A stretch of 64,000 bases of DNA from Aggregatilinea lenta (GTDB taxonomy: Bacteria; Chloroflexota; Anaerolineae; Aggregatilineales; Aggregatilineaceae): positions 744,001-808,000 of the forward strand of contig NZ_BFCB01000003.1 in NCBI RefSeq assembly GCF_003569045.1, read 5' to 3'. A program made the position numbers and the translations under genes. This document shows positions 10,871 through 20,579 of this stretch, in pieces. The notes beneath the pieces were generated by a model that searched no databases, was not told where the DNA came from, and was given only the letters and a program-made list of their open reading frames with translations. The stretch's first letter is position 1; each line of letters starts with the position of its first letter.

Positions 10871-13441
10871 ATGACGACACAATCAACGACTCACACGCAC
10901 GCACGCGGCGCGACGACGTGGCAAATGACCGTGATGGCGCTGCGTTACCTGGGCGGGCGTAAGCTGCGCACCACCCTCACCACGCTGGCGATTGTCTTTG
11001 GCGTGGCGCTGATCTTCAGCGTAAACCTCGTGCTGCCCGGCATGCGGGAGCTGTTCAACCAGTCGATGACCACCGTCACCGGGACGGACGTCTCGATCAC
11101 CAATGTGGCGGGCGGCACCTTTGATCCTGCCCCGGTCATGGACGTGGTCGATCGGAATGAGGACGTGCAGGCGGCGGTCGGCCTTCTTTACCGCCAGTTT
11201 GTGCTGCCCGACGACAAGAGTGACGTTCTGGGCGATCTATCCCAGATCCAGATCGTCGGCGTCGATCCCGCGCTGGTAGATGGCGTCTATCACTTTGTGA
11301 TGAGCGAAGGCCGCTTTCTTGAGCCCGGCGAAAGCGGCAGCGTGATCATCTCCAGCAGCGTCACGGATCTCGCCCCGCAGCTTCAGGTCGGCTCGACCTT
11401 TTCCCTGACGACGGTGGGCGGCCTGAAGACCTTCACCGTGGTCGGCATGTACACGCCCGAAAGCCCGCTGGCCGTGCCGCAGTTCATCGTGTCCCTGTCC
11501 GACGCGCAGGCCGCGCTCGATCAGCTAGGCATGATCAACACGGTGGAAGTGCTGCTCAAGCCGGGTGCGGACCACGACGCCGTGACGAAGGAACTTCAGC
11601 AGGCGCTGGGCGATAGTTACACGCTGGACGACCGCGCTGCGACGAGCGCGCTGCCGTCGATCGACGTGGGCTTCGCCATGATGAGCCTGTTTGCGGCGCT
11701 GGCGCTGTTTTTGGGCGCGTTCCTTATCTTCAACACCTTCCGCACGGTGGTGCTCGAACGTCGCCGCGACCTGGGCATGCTGCGCGCCATCGGTGCGACG
11801 CGGCAGCAGATCACGCAGACGATCCTGGTCGAAGGCTTGATCCAGGGCATCCTCGGCACGCTGATCGGCATGGTGCTGGGCTACCTTCTGGCGGCGGCGC
11901 TGCTGTCGGGCATCCAGTCTCTCGCGGACTACGTCACCTTCGTGGGCGACATGAAGCTGAGCTTCAACGTGACCGCGTTTGCCGTCCCGCTGATCGTGGG
12001 GCCGCTGGTTGCGCTGGTCGCAAGCTATTGGCCCGCGCGCGCCGCTGGCCGGATGTCCCCGCTGGAAGCGCTGCGCCCCGTGCCCGCCGCCGGACTGCGC
12101 CATGCGGCGCGCTGGAGCCTGATCGCGGGCGGCCTCTGCGTGGCCGTGGCCATCGTGCTGATGCTGACCGGCAGCAAGGGCGCGACCTTCGGCGCGGTGC
12201 TGTTCATGGGCGGCATGGTGATCGCCGCGCCGGGGCTGGTCCTTCCGGCGTCGCGCTTGTTCGGCCCGTTGGTGACGCTGTGGTTCAACCGTGAGGGCGA
12301 TCTGGCGCAGGGTAACGTCGCGCGCCAGCCGGGACGCGCGGCCATCACCGGCAGCACGCTGATGATCGGCGTGGCGTCCATCGTGATGGTGGCGGCGATG
12401 GTGAGCGCCTTCATGGATCTCGGCCAGGACCTCACCGACGGCACGTTTGCCAGCGACATCATGATCCTGCCGCAGAGCATCGCCGTCTACGACAACGTGC
12501 TGGGCGCGGATCAGTCCCTGGCCGGTGACATCCAGGCCCTGCCGGACGTGGAGACGGTCTCCACCCTGCGCGCGGCTGCAACCACAACCGACGGCGCACC
12601 GCTTTCCCTGCTGGGCATCGATCTATCGACCTTCCGCGACGTTGAAACGCTGATGTTCGAGGAAGGTAATGCCGACGACGCGTTCGCGGCGTTGAGCGCC
12701 GGGCGCGGCGCGATCGTCACGCCGCTGGGCGCTTCGACGTTGGGCCTCAAGTACGGCGACGACTTCGTGATCGAGACGGCGGAAGGCCCCCAGACCTATA
12801 AAGTCGTCGCGCTGGCGCAGGACCTGCTCACGTTCAAGACGACCACGGCGCTGATCTCGCAGGAAAACATGGCGGCGGATTTCCATAAATCGGAAGATGT
12901 GCTGCTGATGATCAACCTGACGCCGGGCGCGGACAAAGACGCGGCGCTGTCCGAAGTCGAGTCGCTGCTCGCCGGTTATCCGCAGTTCACGGCGCACCTG
13001 TCCAAAGACTATGCGGAAACGATGATGGAGACGACCAGGAGCGCCACGGTGATGTTCTACATCATCGCCGCCCTGATCCTGATTCCCGCCGGGTTGGGCC
13101 TTCTAAACACGCTGACGATCAACGTGCTGGAACGCACGCGTGAAATCGGCATGATCCGCGCGGTCGGCGGCAGCCGCAGCCAGGTGCGCCGCATGGTAAC
13201 CGGTGAGGCGCTGCTGCTGGGCATCTTCGGCGCGGCGATGGGCGTGCTGACGGGCGTCGCCATCAGCTACGGGTTCATCGCGGCTTTCAGCTTCATCGGC
13301 TGGGACATGCCCTATACCTTCCCGGTGGCGGGTATCATCGCCGCGCTGATCATCGGCATCCTGCTGGCACTCTCCGCCGGGATCATGCCCGCGCGCAGCG
13401 CCGCCAAGCTCGATATCATCCGCGCGCTGCAATACGAATAA
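10871..13441 (+). CDS. ABC transporter permease with two FtsX domains (MacB-like)
   Basis: 856 residues. A TM helix near the N-terminus (TLTTLAIVFGVALIFSVNLVL) is followed by a large MacB-type extracytoplasmic domain (to about residue 260). The first FtsX core has three TM helices, with the hallmark ERRRDLGMLRAIGATRQQI between the first two. A second extracytoplasmic domain and a second FtsX core with RTREIGMIRAVGGSRSQV follow. This duplicated architecture is typical of single-polypeptide permeases that dimerise functionally within one chain. GAGGGGG lies ahead of ATG 10871. It ends just before a repeat-derived terminator. Confidence 0.93.
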   Translation: MTTQSTTHTHARGATTWQMTVMALRYLGGRKLRTTLTTLAIVFGVALIFSVNLVLPGMRELFNQSMTTVTGTDVSITNVAGGTFDPAPVMDVVDRNEDVQAAVGLLYRQFVLPDDKSDVLGDLSQIQIVGVDPALVDGVYHFVMSEGRFLEPGESGSVIISSSVTDLAPQLQVGSTFSLTTVGGLKTFTVVGMYTPESPLAVPQFIVSLSDAQAALDQLGMINTVEVLLKPGADHDAVTKELQQALGDSYTLDDRAATSALPSIDVGFAMMSLFAALALFLGAFLIFNTFRTVVLERRRDLGMLRAIGATRQQITQTILVEGLIQGILGTLIGMVLGYLLAAALLSGIQSLADYVTFVGDMKLSFNVTAFAVPLIVGPLVALVASYWPARAAGRMSPLEALRPVPAAGLRHAARWSLIAGGLCVAVAIVLMLTGSKGATFGAVLFMGGMVIAAPGLVLPASRLFGPLVTLWFNREGDLAQGNVARQPGRAAITGSTLMIGVASIVMVAAMVSAFMDLGQDLTDGTFASDIMILPQSIAVYDNVLGADQSLAGDIQALPDVETVSTLRAAATTTDGAPLSLLGIDLSTFRDVETLMFEEGNADDAFAALSAGRGAIVTPLGASTLGLKYGDDFVIETAEGPQTYKVVALAQDLLTFKTTTALISQENMAADFHKSEDVLLMINLTPGADKDAALSEVESLLAGYPQFTAHLSKDYAETMMETTRSATVMFYIIAALILIPAGLGLLNTLTINVLERTREIGMIRAVGGSRSQVRRMVTGEALLLGIFGAAMGVLTGVAISYGFIAAFSFIGWDMPYTFPVAGIIAALIIGILLALSAGIMPARSAAKLDIIRALQYE

Positions 13442-13473
13442 CCGGGAACCCATCCGTTCCCCAGGCTCTGTAG

Positions 13474-13502
13474 GGGCGGGTTTGAAACCCGCCCGTTTTT
13501 TT
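13474..13502 (+). terminator. Intrinsic terminator formed by a GTAGGGGC-family repeat
   Basis: GGGCGGG (13474-13480), 7-nt loop, CCCGCCC (13488-13494), then a run of seven T. The hairpin belongs to the dispersed GTAGGGGC family and closes the PadR-ABC operon. A second repeat-like stretch (13510-13580, GGTGAGGTCGCGGTGA and a GGGGAAGGGGCCAGGGG variant) fills the rest of the gap. Confidence 0.75.
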
Positions 13503-13635
13503 CTACCTGGAGGTGAGGTCGCGGTGATGACCGGACTGTTCCCCTTCCCTCCGCTTGCGTGGGGGAAGGGGCCAGGGGATGGGGGGCTATAACTTCATAA
13601 CAGTCCAGCGAGGCGCGCGCCTCCCTGGACTGTGT

Positions 13636-14949
13636 TTACGTCGGCTGCGCGGCCTGAAGCTGTTCCCTGCGCGCCGTGTCCGCCTGCATATCCGCTTCGA
13701 GATTGCGCAGCGGCGGGAAGAACAGCGCGGTCGTACTGCACAACAGGCAGGTGATGCCCGCCAGGGCGAACCAGAACCGCACCCCGACCGCGTCCGCAAC
13801 CGGACCCGCGATCAGCAGGCTGACGGGCGTCACCGCCGACGTGATCGAGTTCATCAGCGTGAAGATGCGCCCCTGCATACTGGGTGCTACGTTCGACTGC
13901 AAGATCGCCTGCAGCGGCCCGTTCGTGATCGGGAACATGAAGCCCGTGAAGAACAGCCCGCCCACCCCGATCGCAAATCCGCTGGCCGGGGCGATCCCCA
14001 CCACCGCCATGCCGATCCCCTGCCCGCACAGCCCGAACCCGGCGGTGTCCATCAGCCGCTTGAAGCCGCCCCAGACCCCCAGCGTCAGCCCGCCCAGCAC
14101 GATCCCGATCCCCCACGCGGAGTCCATCCACGCGAGCTGCAGCGCCGCCCCGCCGAAGTGATCGGTCACCAGTATCGGTATGAGCGCGATCGCGGGGAAA
14201 AATACAAAACTCACCACGATGGCGACGCCGAAGAAGGTCATCAGGCCCGGCAAATGGGCCGCATACCGGAACCCCTCGGTCAGATCGTGCAGCACGCCGG
14301 GCCTGCCGCTCCCCGCGCGATCCGGTTCCGGGTCGGGCTGCGGCACGGCGATGAACAACAGCGGCACAATCGCGATCGCGGCGGTGGCAATGTCGATCGC
14401 CAGCACCTGCTCGATCGGCAGGGCCTTCAGCAGCAGCGCGCCGAACGGCGGCGCGACGATGTTGATCGCGCCCGAAAGCATCTGGTTGAATCCCGCGACG
14501 CGCGGCAGATGTTGTTTGGGGACCATCAGCGAGGTGGAGGCCTGCATCGCGGGCCAGTGGAACGCCCCGCCCGTCGAGCGCAGCATCAGGACGAGGAACA
14601 CGTGCGGAGTGTCCGCCGCGCCCACGGCGAAGAGATAGACGAGCCACAGCGTCGAGAGCGCCACGCCGCCATCCGCGACGATCATCACGGCGCGCCGGTC
14701 CCAGCGGTCCACCAGTGCCCCTGCGATGGGGCCGATCAGGATCTGGGGGAGCTGTCCTACCAGGGCGGCGGTGGCGAGCACGGTCGCTGAGCCGGTTTCT
14801 TGGGTCAGCCACCAGATCAGCGCGAACTGAACGAGCTGGCTGCCCAGGAGTGAGAAGGCCTGGCCAGTCCAGATAGCGGCGAACAGCGTTTTCCAGGGCT
14901 GGTTTTCGTGCCAGGCGTGCTGCGGCAACGGAGAAGGAGCTGGGGTCAT
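13636..14949 (-). CDS. MFS transporter, MefA/EntS-type exporter
   Basis: 437 residues with about 12 hydrophobic helices and the MFS motif between TM2 and TM3 (GALVDRWDRRAVMIVADGG). The opening FAAIWTGQAFSLLGSQLVQFALIWWLTQ and the helix pattern match the MFS_3 group, which includes macrolide and siderophore exporters. Function is likely drug or metabolite efflux; the substrate is unknown. It is a single gene. The region upstream holds a palindrome (14987-15003) suitable for a repressor. Confidence 0.88.
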   Translation of the reverse strand: MTPAPSPLPQHAWHENQPWKTLFAAIWTGQAFSLLGSQLVQFALIWWLTQETGSATVLATAALVGQLPQILIGPIAGALVDRWDRRAVMIVADGGVALSTLWLVYLFAVGAADTPHVFLVLMLRSTGGAFHWPAMQASTSLMVPKQHLPRVAGFNQMLSGAINIVAPPFGALLLKALPIEQVLAIDIATAAIAIVPLLFIAVPQPDPEPDRAGSGRPGVLHDLTEGFRYAAHLPGLMTFFGVAIVVSFVFFPAIALIPILVTDHFGGAALQLAWMDSAWGIGIVLGGLTLGVWGGFKRLMDTAGFGLCGQGIGMAVVGIAPASGFAIGVGGLFFTGFMFPITNGPLQAILQSNVAPSMQGRIFTLMNSITSAVTPVSLLIAGPVADAVGVRFWFALAGITCLLCSTTALFFPPLRNLEADMQADTARREQLQAAQPT

Positions 14950-14986
14950 ACGGCCTCCGCACAGCAGGTTCTCTTGTGAAAATGCT

Positions 14987-15003
14987 TACAAGGTGTGCTT
15001 GTA
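14987..15003. promoter_or_regulatory. Palindrome upstream of the MFS exporter
   Basis: TACAAG-N5-CTTGTA, 38 nt ahead of the exporter start. Placement suggests an operator for an unlinked regulator. Between it and base 15175 is only degenerate repeat sequence (GTGGGGGTGGAGCTTT, GGGTAAGGCAAGACC). Confidence 0.4.
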
Positions 15004-15174
15004 GTGTACGCCGCTTCTGGTGTTTCGAATAGAGAGTTGGCGCTTTGAATGGGGAAATGTCTTGCGGCGGGAACTGCCGAGCTTGTCTTTCCCGTGGGGG
15101 TGGAGCTTTCTACTCGCTGTCCGAGGTCGGGTAAGGCAAGACCTACCCGTTGTTCATGCTGGAGAAGCTCGATC

Positions 15175-15894
15175 CTAACGGGTGACGTGTTCCGGCGGGC
15201 ACGACTCGAAGCGCACCCCGTGGCTGAAGGCGGAAGCGGTGGGGGGCTGTGCGCTGTAGGCGATGTCAAGCTGCAGCGCGTCCAGCGCGTCCGCGTTCCC
15301 GTCGCGTAGCGTGATGCTCGGCAGCGCCTCCCCGAAAGGCACGCCAAACAGCCGCGCGTAACGGTCCTGTGTGACGGGTAGGTCGCGTGCCGCGATCGCG
15401 AGGCCGCACACGCCCCGCGCGCCGTTCAGGTGCGCGGTCAGGTCGGAATCGGCGGGCACGCGCAGATCGTGCGGAGTGACGTCCTCGATCAGGAACGGTG
15501 CGAAGTCGCCGTCCAGCAGCGCCAGTCGCCACCGGACCAGCACGCCGTCCTCGCGGCGGCGCTCGCCGGGTACGGGATCGCCCACACCGAAGCCCGCCGC
15601 ACGCAGCCGGGCTGCGTCCGCGTCGAGGTCGTCGGATCGCAGTGCGAAGCCGCTCAAGCCTTCGTCGTCGCCCAGGAGCGCGCCGAAGTCAATCAGGTCG
15701 GGGAGGGGCGGCTGGCCGGTAGGGGCCAGCAGTTCGAGGTAGGTCCCATCGGAGAAGACGATCAGGGCGTTGTGCGTCGCGTGATTGGCGTGCGCGCCGC
15801 CCCGGTTTACGGTGAAGCCGAGCGCTTTGAAATCCGCGATCGCCGTGTCCAGGTCGCGCACGGCGATCACGATGTGGTCAAGCTGGAGGGTCAT
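15175..15894 (-). CDS. VOC-family (glyoxalase-like) protein
   Basis: 239 residues. The start MTLQLDHIVIAVRDLDTAIADFKALGFTV is a typical vicinal-oxygen-chelate opening with the first metal-ligand His, followed by HATHNALIVFSDGTYLELLAP. A second beta-alpha-beta module begins near GVCGLAIAARDLPVTQDRYARLFG. It resembles the Glyoxalase_3 group of unknown substrate. It lies 39 nt downstream of the FAD oxidoreductase on the same strand and may be co-transcribed. Confidence 0.82.
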   Translation of the reverse strand: MTLQLDHIVIAVRDLDTAIADFKALGFTVNRGGAHANHATHNALIVFSDGTYLELLAPTGQPPLPDLIDFGALLGDDEGLSGFALRSDDLDADAARLRAAGFGVGDPVPGERRREDGVLVRWRLALLDGDFAPFLIEDVTPHDLRVPADSDLTAHLNGARGVCGLAIAARDLPVTQDRYARLFGVPFGEALPSITLRDGNADALDALQLDIAYSAQPPTASAFSHGVRFESCPPEHVTR

Positions 15895-15933
15895 GCCGTT
15901 CTTCTCACGTACAGAGTGACGTTGGCCTACCCC

Positions 15934-18216
15934 TCAACTATAGCAGCGCACTTCGAACACTGCCGCCGGAACGTCCCCGTGCACGCCCAGAATCTCGACG
16001 GTCAGGCTATCGGTGAGCACCGGCTCGTCGAGCGTGATGGTGCCGCGCGTCTGGTGGTTGTCGTCGCGCTCCGCGAGCACTGTGCCGTGCCCGTCGGTGA
16101 TGCGATAGTGCCGCACGCAAAACGGCATCATGCGCTCCGGGTGGCCCAGCAGCACCGATTCCATCGGGTGATCGAAGTCCGTGTCGAAGCCAAGCGCGAT
16201 CTGGCGGATGGTCTGCGGCTGGGCCCACGTCAGCGTCAGGCACGGAGCCGGGTCGTCCAGCGCGGCGACCCACGCGTTTGGCCCGGATGTGGGCCGCGCC
16301 CAGCCGTTGGCGACGTTGCTTGGCGCGAAGGCGCGCAGCGGCGGATCGATCTGTATGGCGAGGTTGTGCCCCTTCGGGCGGCGCAGCGGCACCCAGAACT
16401 CGAACGTTTCCACGCCGATGTCCTGCCCCGGCTCCTGCTTACCATAGTTCGAGACGGCGGGGTTCTGCGTGTTCGAGACGGACAGCACGCCCGTCACGCG
16501 CTGCGCGCTGGTGTGCACCCGGACCGCCGGGTTGCGCAGCAGGCAGACGAACACGTAGCGCGCGTTGTGGATGTCCACGTCGAAGGTCGGGCTGATGGCC
16601 TGTCCCGCGCCCGCGTCCAGATCGAAGCACTGCTCGGCCAGGATTACGTCCGGCGTGTAGTTGTCCGGCGCGTCGCTGGTGCGCAGGTGCACCTGGAGTG
16701 TGGTAGCCTCCGCCGCGTCCACGGTGAGCGTGACGCGCGGCATCCGGCCCGCTTCCACTGGCAGCATCTGTGCCCAGGGTTCATCGAGCGCGACCGTCTC
16801 ACCGGACGGCGGCAGGGACGCCAGCTCGTAGGCGCTGCTGGCCGAGATCGTCGCGCGGCGGGCGAGGTCTTCCTCGTCGTTGAGCGGCACGTGCGGGATG
16901 TGCTGCCCGGCGCGGATCAGGTGCCGCTGGAGGCCTTTGATCTGGTGCGGCGCGCTGAGATCCGCGGGGAGCAGCCCATCGCGGTGGCACAACACGGCGG
17001 CCATGCCGACCGCCTGCGCCGCGCTGCCGAGTGTCGCCTGGACGCGCGTCGAGGCGAAGGCGACGTGCGACGCGCTGAGGATGCGGCCTGCCAGGAACAG
17101 GTTGTCGATGTTGCGGCTGTACATCGTGCGGTAGGGAATCTGGTAGATGCCGCGCGCATGCCACTGGGTGCAGCCCGGCTTCTCGCTGTAAATGCCGTCG
17201 GCGGGGTGCAAGTCCAGCGCCCACCCGCCGAAGGACACCGCGTCGTAGTGTCCGCGCTGCTCGATCAGGTCCTGCTGGCGCAGCATGTAGGCTCCCTCGA
17301 AGCGGCGGCTCTCACGCTTGCCGGGGATATGGCCGACCCATTCCAGCGTCAGCGTTTCCGCCTCCGGGAACTTGCCGGAATTCTTGACATAATTCCAGAC
17401 GCCGTAGACGACTTTCCACAGCTCCCACTTGATCGTTTCAGTGTCGTGGACCGTGTCCAGCCGACCGCCATACTCGATCCACCACAGCCGCGCGCCATAT
17501 TCCGTCGCGTTGAAGCTGTGGAAGCGCGGAATCTGTGTGATGTCGGTGAGCGCGAAGCTCGGCGGGACGAAGGTTACCGGCTGGCCGGTGTCTTTGCTGT
17601 AGAAGTAAAGGGTGTGGCCCAACAGCTCGCCATAGGCGTGGCTGGGGGCCAGCTTCTCGCCAAATTCGTCGTTGCTTTCCGCGCCCATGCGGAAGGCCGC
17701 ACCGGACAGAAAGCCGACGATGCCGTCGCCCGACGCGTCGCAAAACAGTGGCGCGCGGGCCTCGTAGCGCGTCGAGTTCTGGCTGCAAAACGCGCGCACC
17801 CCGTCGATGTGGTCCGCGCGGGACTTGATCACCTCGTACACCATCGTGTTGAGCAGCAGGCGGATGTTCGGCTCCTCGACGACCTTTTCCAGCACGATCG
17901 TGTCGAAGATCAGCGCGTTGCCTTCGGGGTTGCGATACATGTTCTCGACCAGCAGCTCGTCGATGACGCCGCCTTCACGCGCCCAACGGTTGTTATTGCC
18001 CATATGGGCCGTCGCGCCCAGAATCCAGAGCCGGACTTCGCTGGACGCGTTGCCTCCCAACACCGGGCGATCCTGAATCAGGGTGACGCGCAGCCCGGCG
18101 CGCGCTGCGGTGATCGCGCAGCACGTCCCGGCGATGCCGCCGCCGGCGATCACCAGATCGCAGTCAATCTGTTCCGTACGTGGCTCGCGCTGTAGCGCAG
18201 GAGGATCGAGATGCAT
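15934..18216 (-). CDS. FAD-dependent oxidoreductase with C-terminal beta-rich region
   Basis: 760 residues. The N-terminal dinucleotide-binding motif DLVIAGGGIAGTCCAI (GxGxxG-like, residues 25-30) and VLGGNASSEVRLW identify the FAD-dependent oxidoreductase family (PF12831-like). NNIDNLFLAGRILSASHVAF-type residues near the middle form the second FAD contact. The C-terminal third is predicted beta sandwich, possibly carbohydrate-binding. It stands next to sugar importer 1 on the same strand, separated by hairpins at 18280-18360, and may oxidise or dehydrate the imported sugar; this is inference. Substrate and reaction are unknown. Confidence 0.82.
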   Translation of the reverse strand: MHLDPPALQREPRTEQIDCDLVIAGGGIAGTCCAITAARAGLRVTLIQDRPVLGGNASSEVRLWILGATAHMGNNNRWAREGGVIDELLVENMYRNPEGNALIFDTIVLEKVVEEPNIRLLLNTMVYEVIKSRADHIDGVRAFCSQNSTRYEARAPLFCDASGDGIVGFLSGAAFRMGAESNDEFGEKLAPSHAYGELLGHTLYFYSKDTGQPVTFVPPSFALTDITQIPRFHSFNATEYGARLWWIEYGGRLDTVHDTETIKWELWKVVYGVWNYVKNSGKFPEAETLTLEWVGHIPGKRESRRFEGAYMLRQQDLIEQRGHYDAVSFGGWALDLHPADGIYSEKPGCTQWHARGIYQIPYRTMYSRNIDNLFLAGRILSASHVAFASTRVQATLGSAAQAVGMAAVLCHRDGLLPADLSAPHQIKGLQRHLIRAGQHIPHVPLNDEEDLARRATISASSAYELASLPPSGETVALDEPWAQMLPVEAGRMPRVTLTVDAAEATTLQVHLRTSDAPDNYTPDVILAEQCFDLDAGAGQAISPTFDVDIHNARYVFVCLLRNPAVRVHTSAQRVTGVLSVSNTQNPAVSNYGKQEPGQDIGVETFEFWVPLRRPKGHNLAIQIDPPLRAFAPSNVANGWARPTSGPNAWVAALDDPAPCLTLTWAQPQTIRQIALGFDTDFDHPMESVLLGHPERMMPFCVRHYRITDGHGTVLAERDDNHQTRGTITLDEPVLTDSLTVEILGVHGDVPAAVFEVRCYS

Positions 18217-18333
18217 AACGGGACACTTCCTCTACCGTCTTGCTGATGCAGTTGGACAGATATTAGTGTGCTACAATCGCCGGGGAAGGGAGGCGCACGG
18301 CATCAGGCGGCGCGCCTCCCCGGTGTTGTGCCG

Positions 18334-18360
18334 TGGCCACTTACTCGTCATAAGTGGCCA
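18334..18360 (-). terminator. Hairpin after sugar-binding protein gene
   Basis: TGGCCACTTA (18334-18343), 7-nt loop, TAAGTGGCCA (18351-18360), only 6 nt beyond the stop codon at 18367. A second GC-rich inverted repeat (GGGAGGCGC / GCGCGCCTCCC, about 18287-18320) lies next to it. No T run follows, so it may protect the mRNA end rather than terminate. Confidence 0.5.
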
Positions 18361-18366
18361 TTGGTT

Positions 18367-19617
18367 TTAGCCGATCAGGTCGTTCAGCTCGTCGCGCGCC
18401 TGCGCCATCGCGTCTTCCGCGCTCATATCGCCGGTCAGGACGGCCTGCACCATTTCGTTCAGCGTGCTTTCCATGCGCGCCGATTCGGCATAGGGCCAGA
18501 GCGGGTTGGTGCGCGCGGTCGCCGTCACCTGCTCCGACCACGTCTTCACGTATTCGTCGTTCTGGACCGTGTCGGAGTTCAGCGTGTCGGCGGTGGTAGG
18601 CGGCAGGCCCAGCGCGTCGAAGTATGTCAGCGCGGTGTCCTGATCGGAGCTGAGGAACTTGGCGAACTCCGCGGCGGCCTCGGCGTTGTCGTCATCGAAC
18701 ACGACCAGCAGGTGACCCCACAGCAGCGACTGCGGCGTGTCGCCTTCGTTCAGCACGGGGCGCGGCAGCGAAACGATGCCGTCAACCAGCGCCTGGTCGG
18801 CCTCGTTACCGGCGGCCACGCTGCGCGCCAGGATCGCGTCTTCGTAGAAGCCCACGCGGCCCTGCGCAAAGAGCTGGCGTGCGTCGAAGCGGTCCATATC
18901 GGCGGCGATCAGGCCGCGCTCGAGCAAGCTGGCGTACCAGTCAACGGCCTGCACTGCGCCGTCGTCCAGCACCACGTTGCCTTCATCGTCGATGATCGTG
19001 CCGCCGAAGGTCCAGATCCAGGGGATGATGTCCTTGAGCTGGGCGGTGTCGGTCATAGCGGCGTAGGGGATCACGTCCGGGTCGTACGCCTTAAGCGCTT
19101 CCAACGCGGCCTCGAACTCCTCGATGGTGGTGGGCAGCTCGGTGATGCCAGCCGCTTCCAGCAGCTGCGTGTTGGCGACCATGCCGATCGAGGCGGTGGT
19201 CCAGGGCAGGCCGTACTGCACGCCCTCGTACTGGCCGCTGCTCAGCGCCGCGTCGGTGTAGCCCACGCCCTCGGCCACGCTGCCCAGGTCCTTTAGCACA
19301 CCCATCTGAGCCAGCGGAGCCAGCCACGCGATATCGAGCTGGGCCACGCCGCTGATGTTGCCGCCGCGCGCCTGGAGCAGCACCTGATTCAGGTACTCGT
19401 TGTACGGGTAGGAAACGTCTTCGATCTCCGCGCCAGTGTCGGCGGAATAGGCGTCCACGGCGGCCATGATCACGTCACGCGATTGGCCCTCGTTGGTGGA
19501 CCAGGCGGTAAAGGTGATCTTGCCCTGCGCCAGCGCCGGGACCAGGCCCACGGCTAGCGCCGCGACGAGCACCAGCGCTGCCACAAACGTAAATTTGGAA
19601 CGGGTCTTGCAGTTCAT
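18367..19617 (-). CDS. Sugar ABC transporter substrate-binding protein (importer 1)
   Basis: 416 residues, extracytoplasmic solute-binding family 1. A signal peptide (FTFVAALVLVAALAVGLVPALAQ) has no lipobox cysteine. The mature start KITFTAWSTNEGQSRDVIMAAVDAYSADTGAEIE is typical of the family. ATG 19617 is chosen because GGAGGACACAGC precedes it directly; an upstream in-frame ATG at 19710 lacks a signal-peptide context. Unusually, this gene comes after its two permeases. A CGGCGGG-N5-CCCGCCG hairpin (19662-19680) separates it from them. Confidence 0.92.
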   Translation of the reverse strand: MNCKTRSKFTFVAALVLVAALAVGLVPALAQGKITFTAWSTNEGQSRDVIMAAVDAYSADTGAEIEDVSYPYNEYLNQVLLQARGGNISGVAQLDIAWLAPLAQMGVLKDLGSVAEGVGYTDAALSSGQYEGVQYGLPWTTASIGMVANTQLLEAAGITELPTTIEEFEAALEALKAYDPDVIPYAAMTDTAQLKDIIPWIWTFGGTIIDDEGNVVLDDGAVQAVDWYASLLERGLIAADMDRFDARQLFAQGRVGFYEDAILARSVAAGNEADQALVDGIVSLPRPVLNEGDTPQSLLWGHLLVVFDDDNAEAAAEFAKFLSSDQDTALTYFDALGLPPTTADTLNSDTVQNDEYVKTWSEQVTATARTNPLWPYAESARMESTLNEMVQAVLTGDMSAEDAMAQARDELNDLIG

Positions 19618-19693
19618 GCTGTGTCCTCCATCCAAAAATCTTCCGAAAAGTGCGTTTTGAACGGCGGGATTAACCCGCCGGGTACACCTGGAG

Positions 19694-20566
19694 TTAGCCT
19701 TTGACGGCACCCGCCGTCACGCCGCCGACGATGTAACGCTGCATGATCAGGAAGCCGACGACGATGGGCAGCGACACGATCAGCGAGGCGGCCATCAGGT
19801 TCGGCCACGCGGTCTGGAACTCGCCCGTGTAGAACAGCACCAGTCCGGGCGGCAGCGTCATTTTCTCCGGCCCGGCCAGCGTCAGCGCGTAGATGAAGTC
19901 GTTCCAGCCGCGAATGAACGCGAACAGCCCGGTCGACACCAGCGCGGGCGCGGCAATGGGCAGCAGCACGCGGTGGATGATCTGGAACTGGTTGGCACCG
20001 TCCACCTTCGCCGCTTCGATCAGGTCGTTGGGGATGCCGTCGAAGTAGCTCTTGAGCATCCAGATACACAGCGGCAGCGTGAAGGTGGTGAAGGCCAGGA
20101 TTACGGCCCAGTAGCTGTTGAGCAGGCCCAGGCTGTCGAACATCAGGTAGAGCGCGATCAACAGCAGCGCCTGGGGGAACATCTGCGCCGACAGCACCAG
20201 GAACATCAGCGACTTGCGGCCCCAGTAGCGGAACTTCGAGAACGAATAGGCCGCGTAGGACGAAATGATGATGCTGCCGACCGCCGTCACGCTCGACACC
20301 AGCACGCTGTTGCGGAAGAATCGGATCAGCTCCGGCTTGTTGAAGAAGTCGCGGTAGTAGTCCAGCGTCAGCGAGCTGGGAAACAGGCGCGGCGGGAAGG
20401 CGAAGACTTCTTTGGCCGGGGTGAGTGAGGTCACCAGCATCCAGTAAATGGGGAAGAAGGCAAACAGGCTGATGACCAACAGCGCACCGTAAAGCACCAG
20501 TTTGTCCGAGACGATCTGGCGGCGCGATTTCGCCATGCTTGCCATTTCATACTGTCCGACGGTCAT
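19694..20566 (-). CDS. Sugar ABC permease, MalG type (importer 1)
   Basis: 290 residues with six predicted TM helices and the cytoplasmic EAA loop (IEAAKVDGANQFQIIHRVLLP) that contacts the ATPase. The N-terminus SDKLVLYGALLVISLFAFFPIYWMLVTSL and the end MQRYIVGGVTAGAVKG are characteristic of carbohydrate MalG-like permeases. It follows the MalF-type gene by 13 nt. No ATPase gene is present in the locus, so a shared MsmX/UgpC-type ATPase encoded elsewhere is likely. Confidence 0.93.
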   Translation of the reverse strand: MTVGQYEMASMAKSRRQIVSDKLVLYGALLVISLFAFFPIYWMLVTSLTPAKEVFAFPPRLFPSSLTLDYYRDFFNKPELIRFFRNSVLVSSVTAVGSIIISSYAAYSFSKFRYWGRKSLMFLVLSAQMFPQALLLIALYLMFDSLGLLNSYWAVILAFTTFTLPLCIWMLKSYFDGIPNDLIEAAKVDGANQFQIIHRVLLPIAAPALVSTGLFAFIRGWNDFIYALTLAGPEKMTLPPGLVLFYTGEFQTAWPNLMAASLIVSLPIVVGFLIMQRYIVGGVTAGAVKG

Positions 20567-20579
20567 TCTTTCACCCCGC

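Noticed and set aside
15430-18195. 921-codon frame on the plus strand opposite the FAD oxidoreductase
   Set aside because: Composition typical of an antisense shadow (His/Arg/Val-rich, no motif); the minus strand carries the FAD-binding motif.
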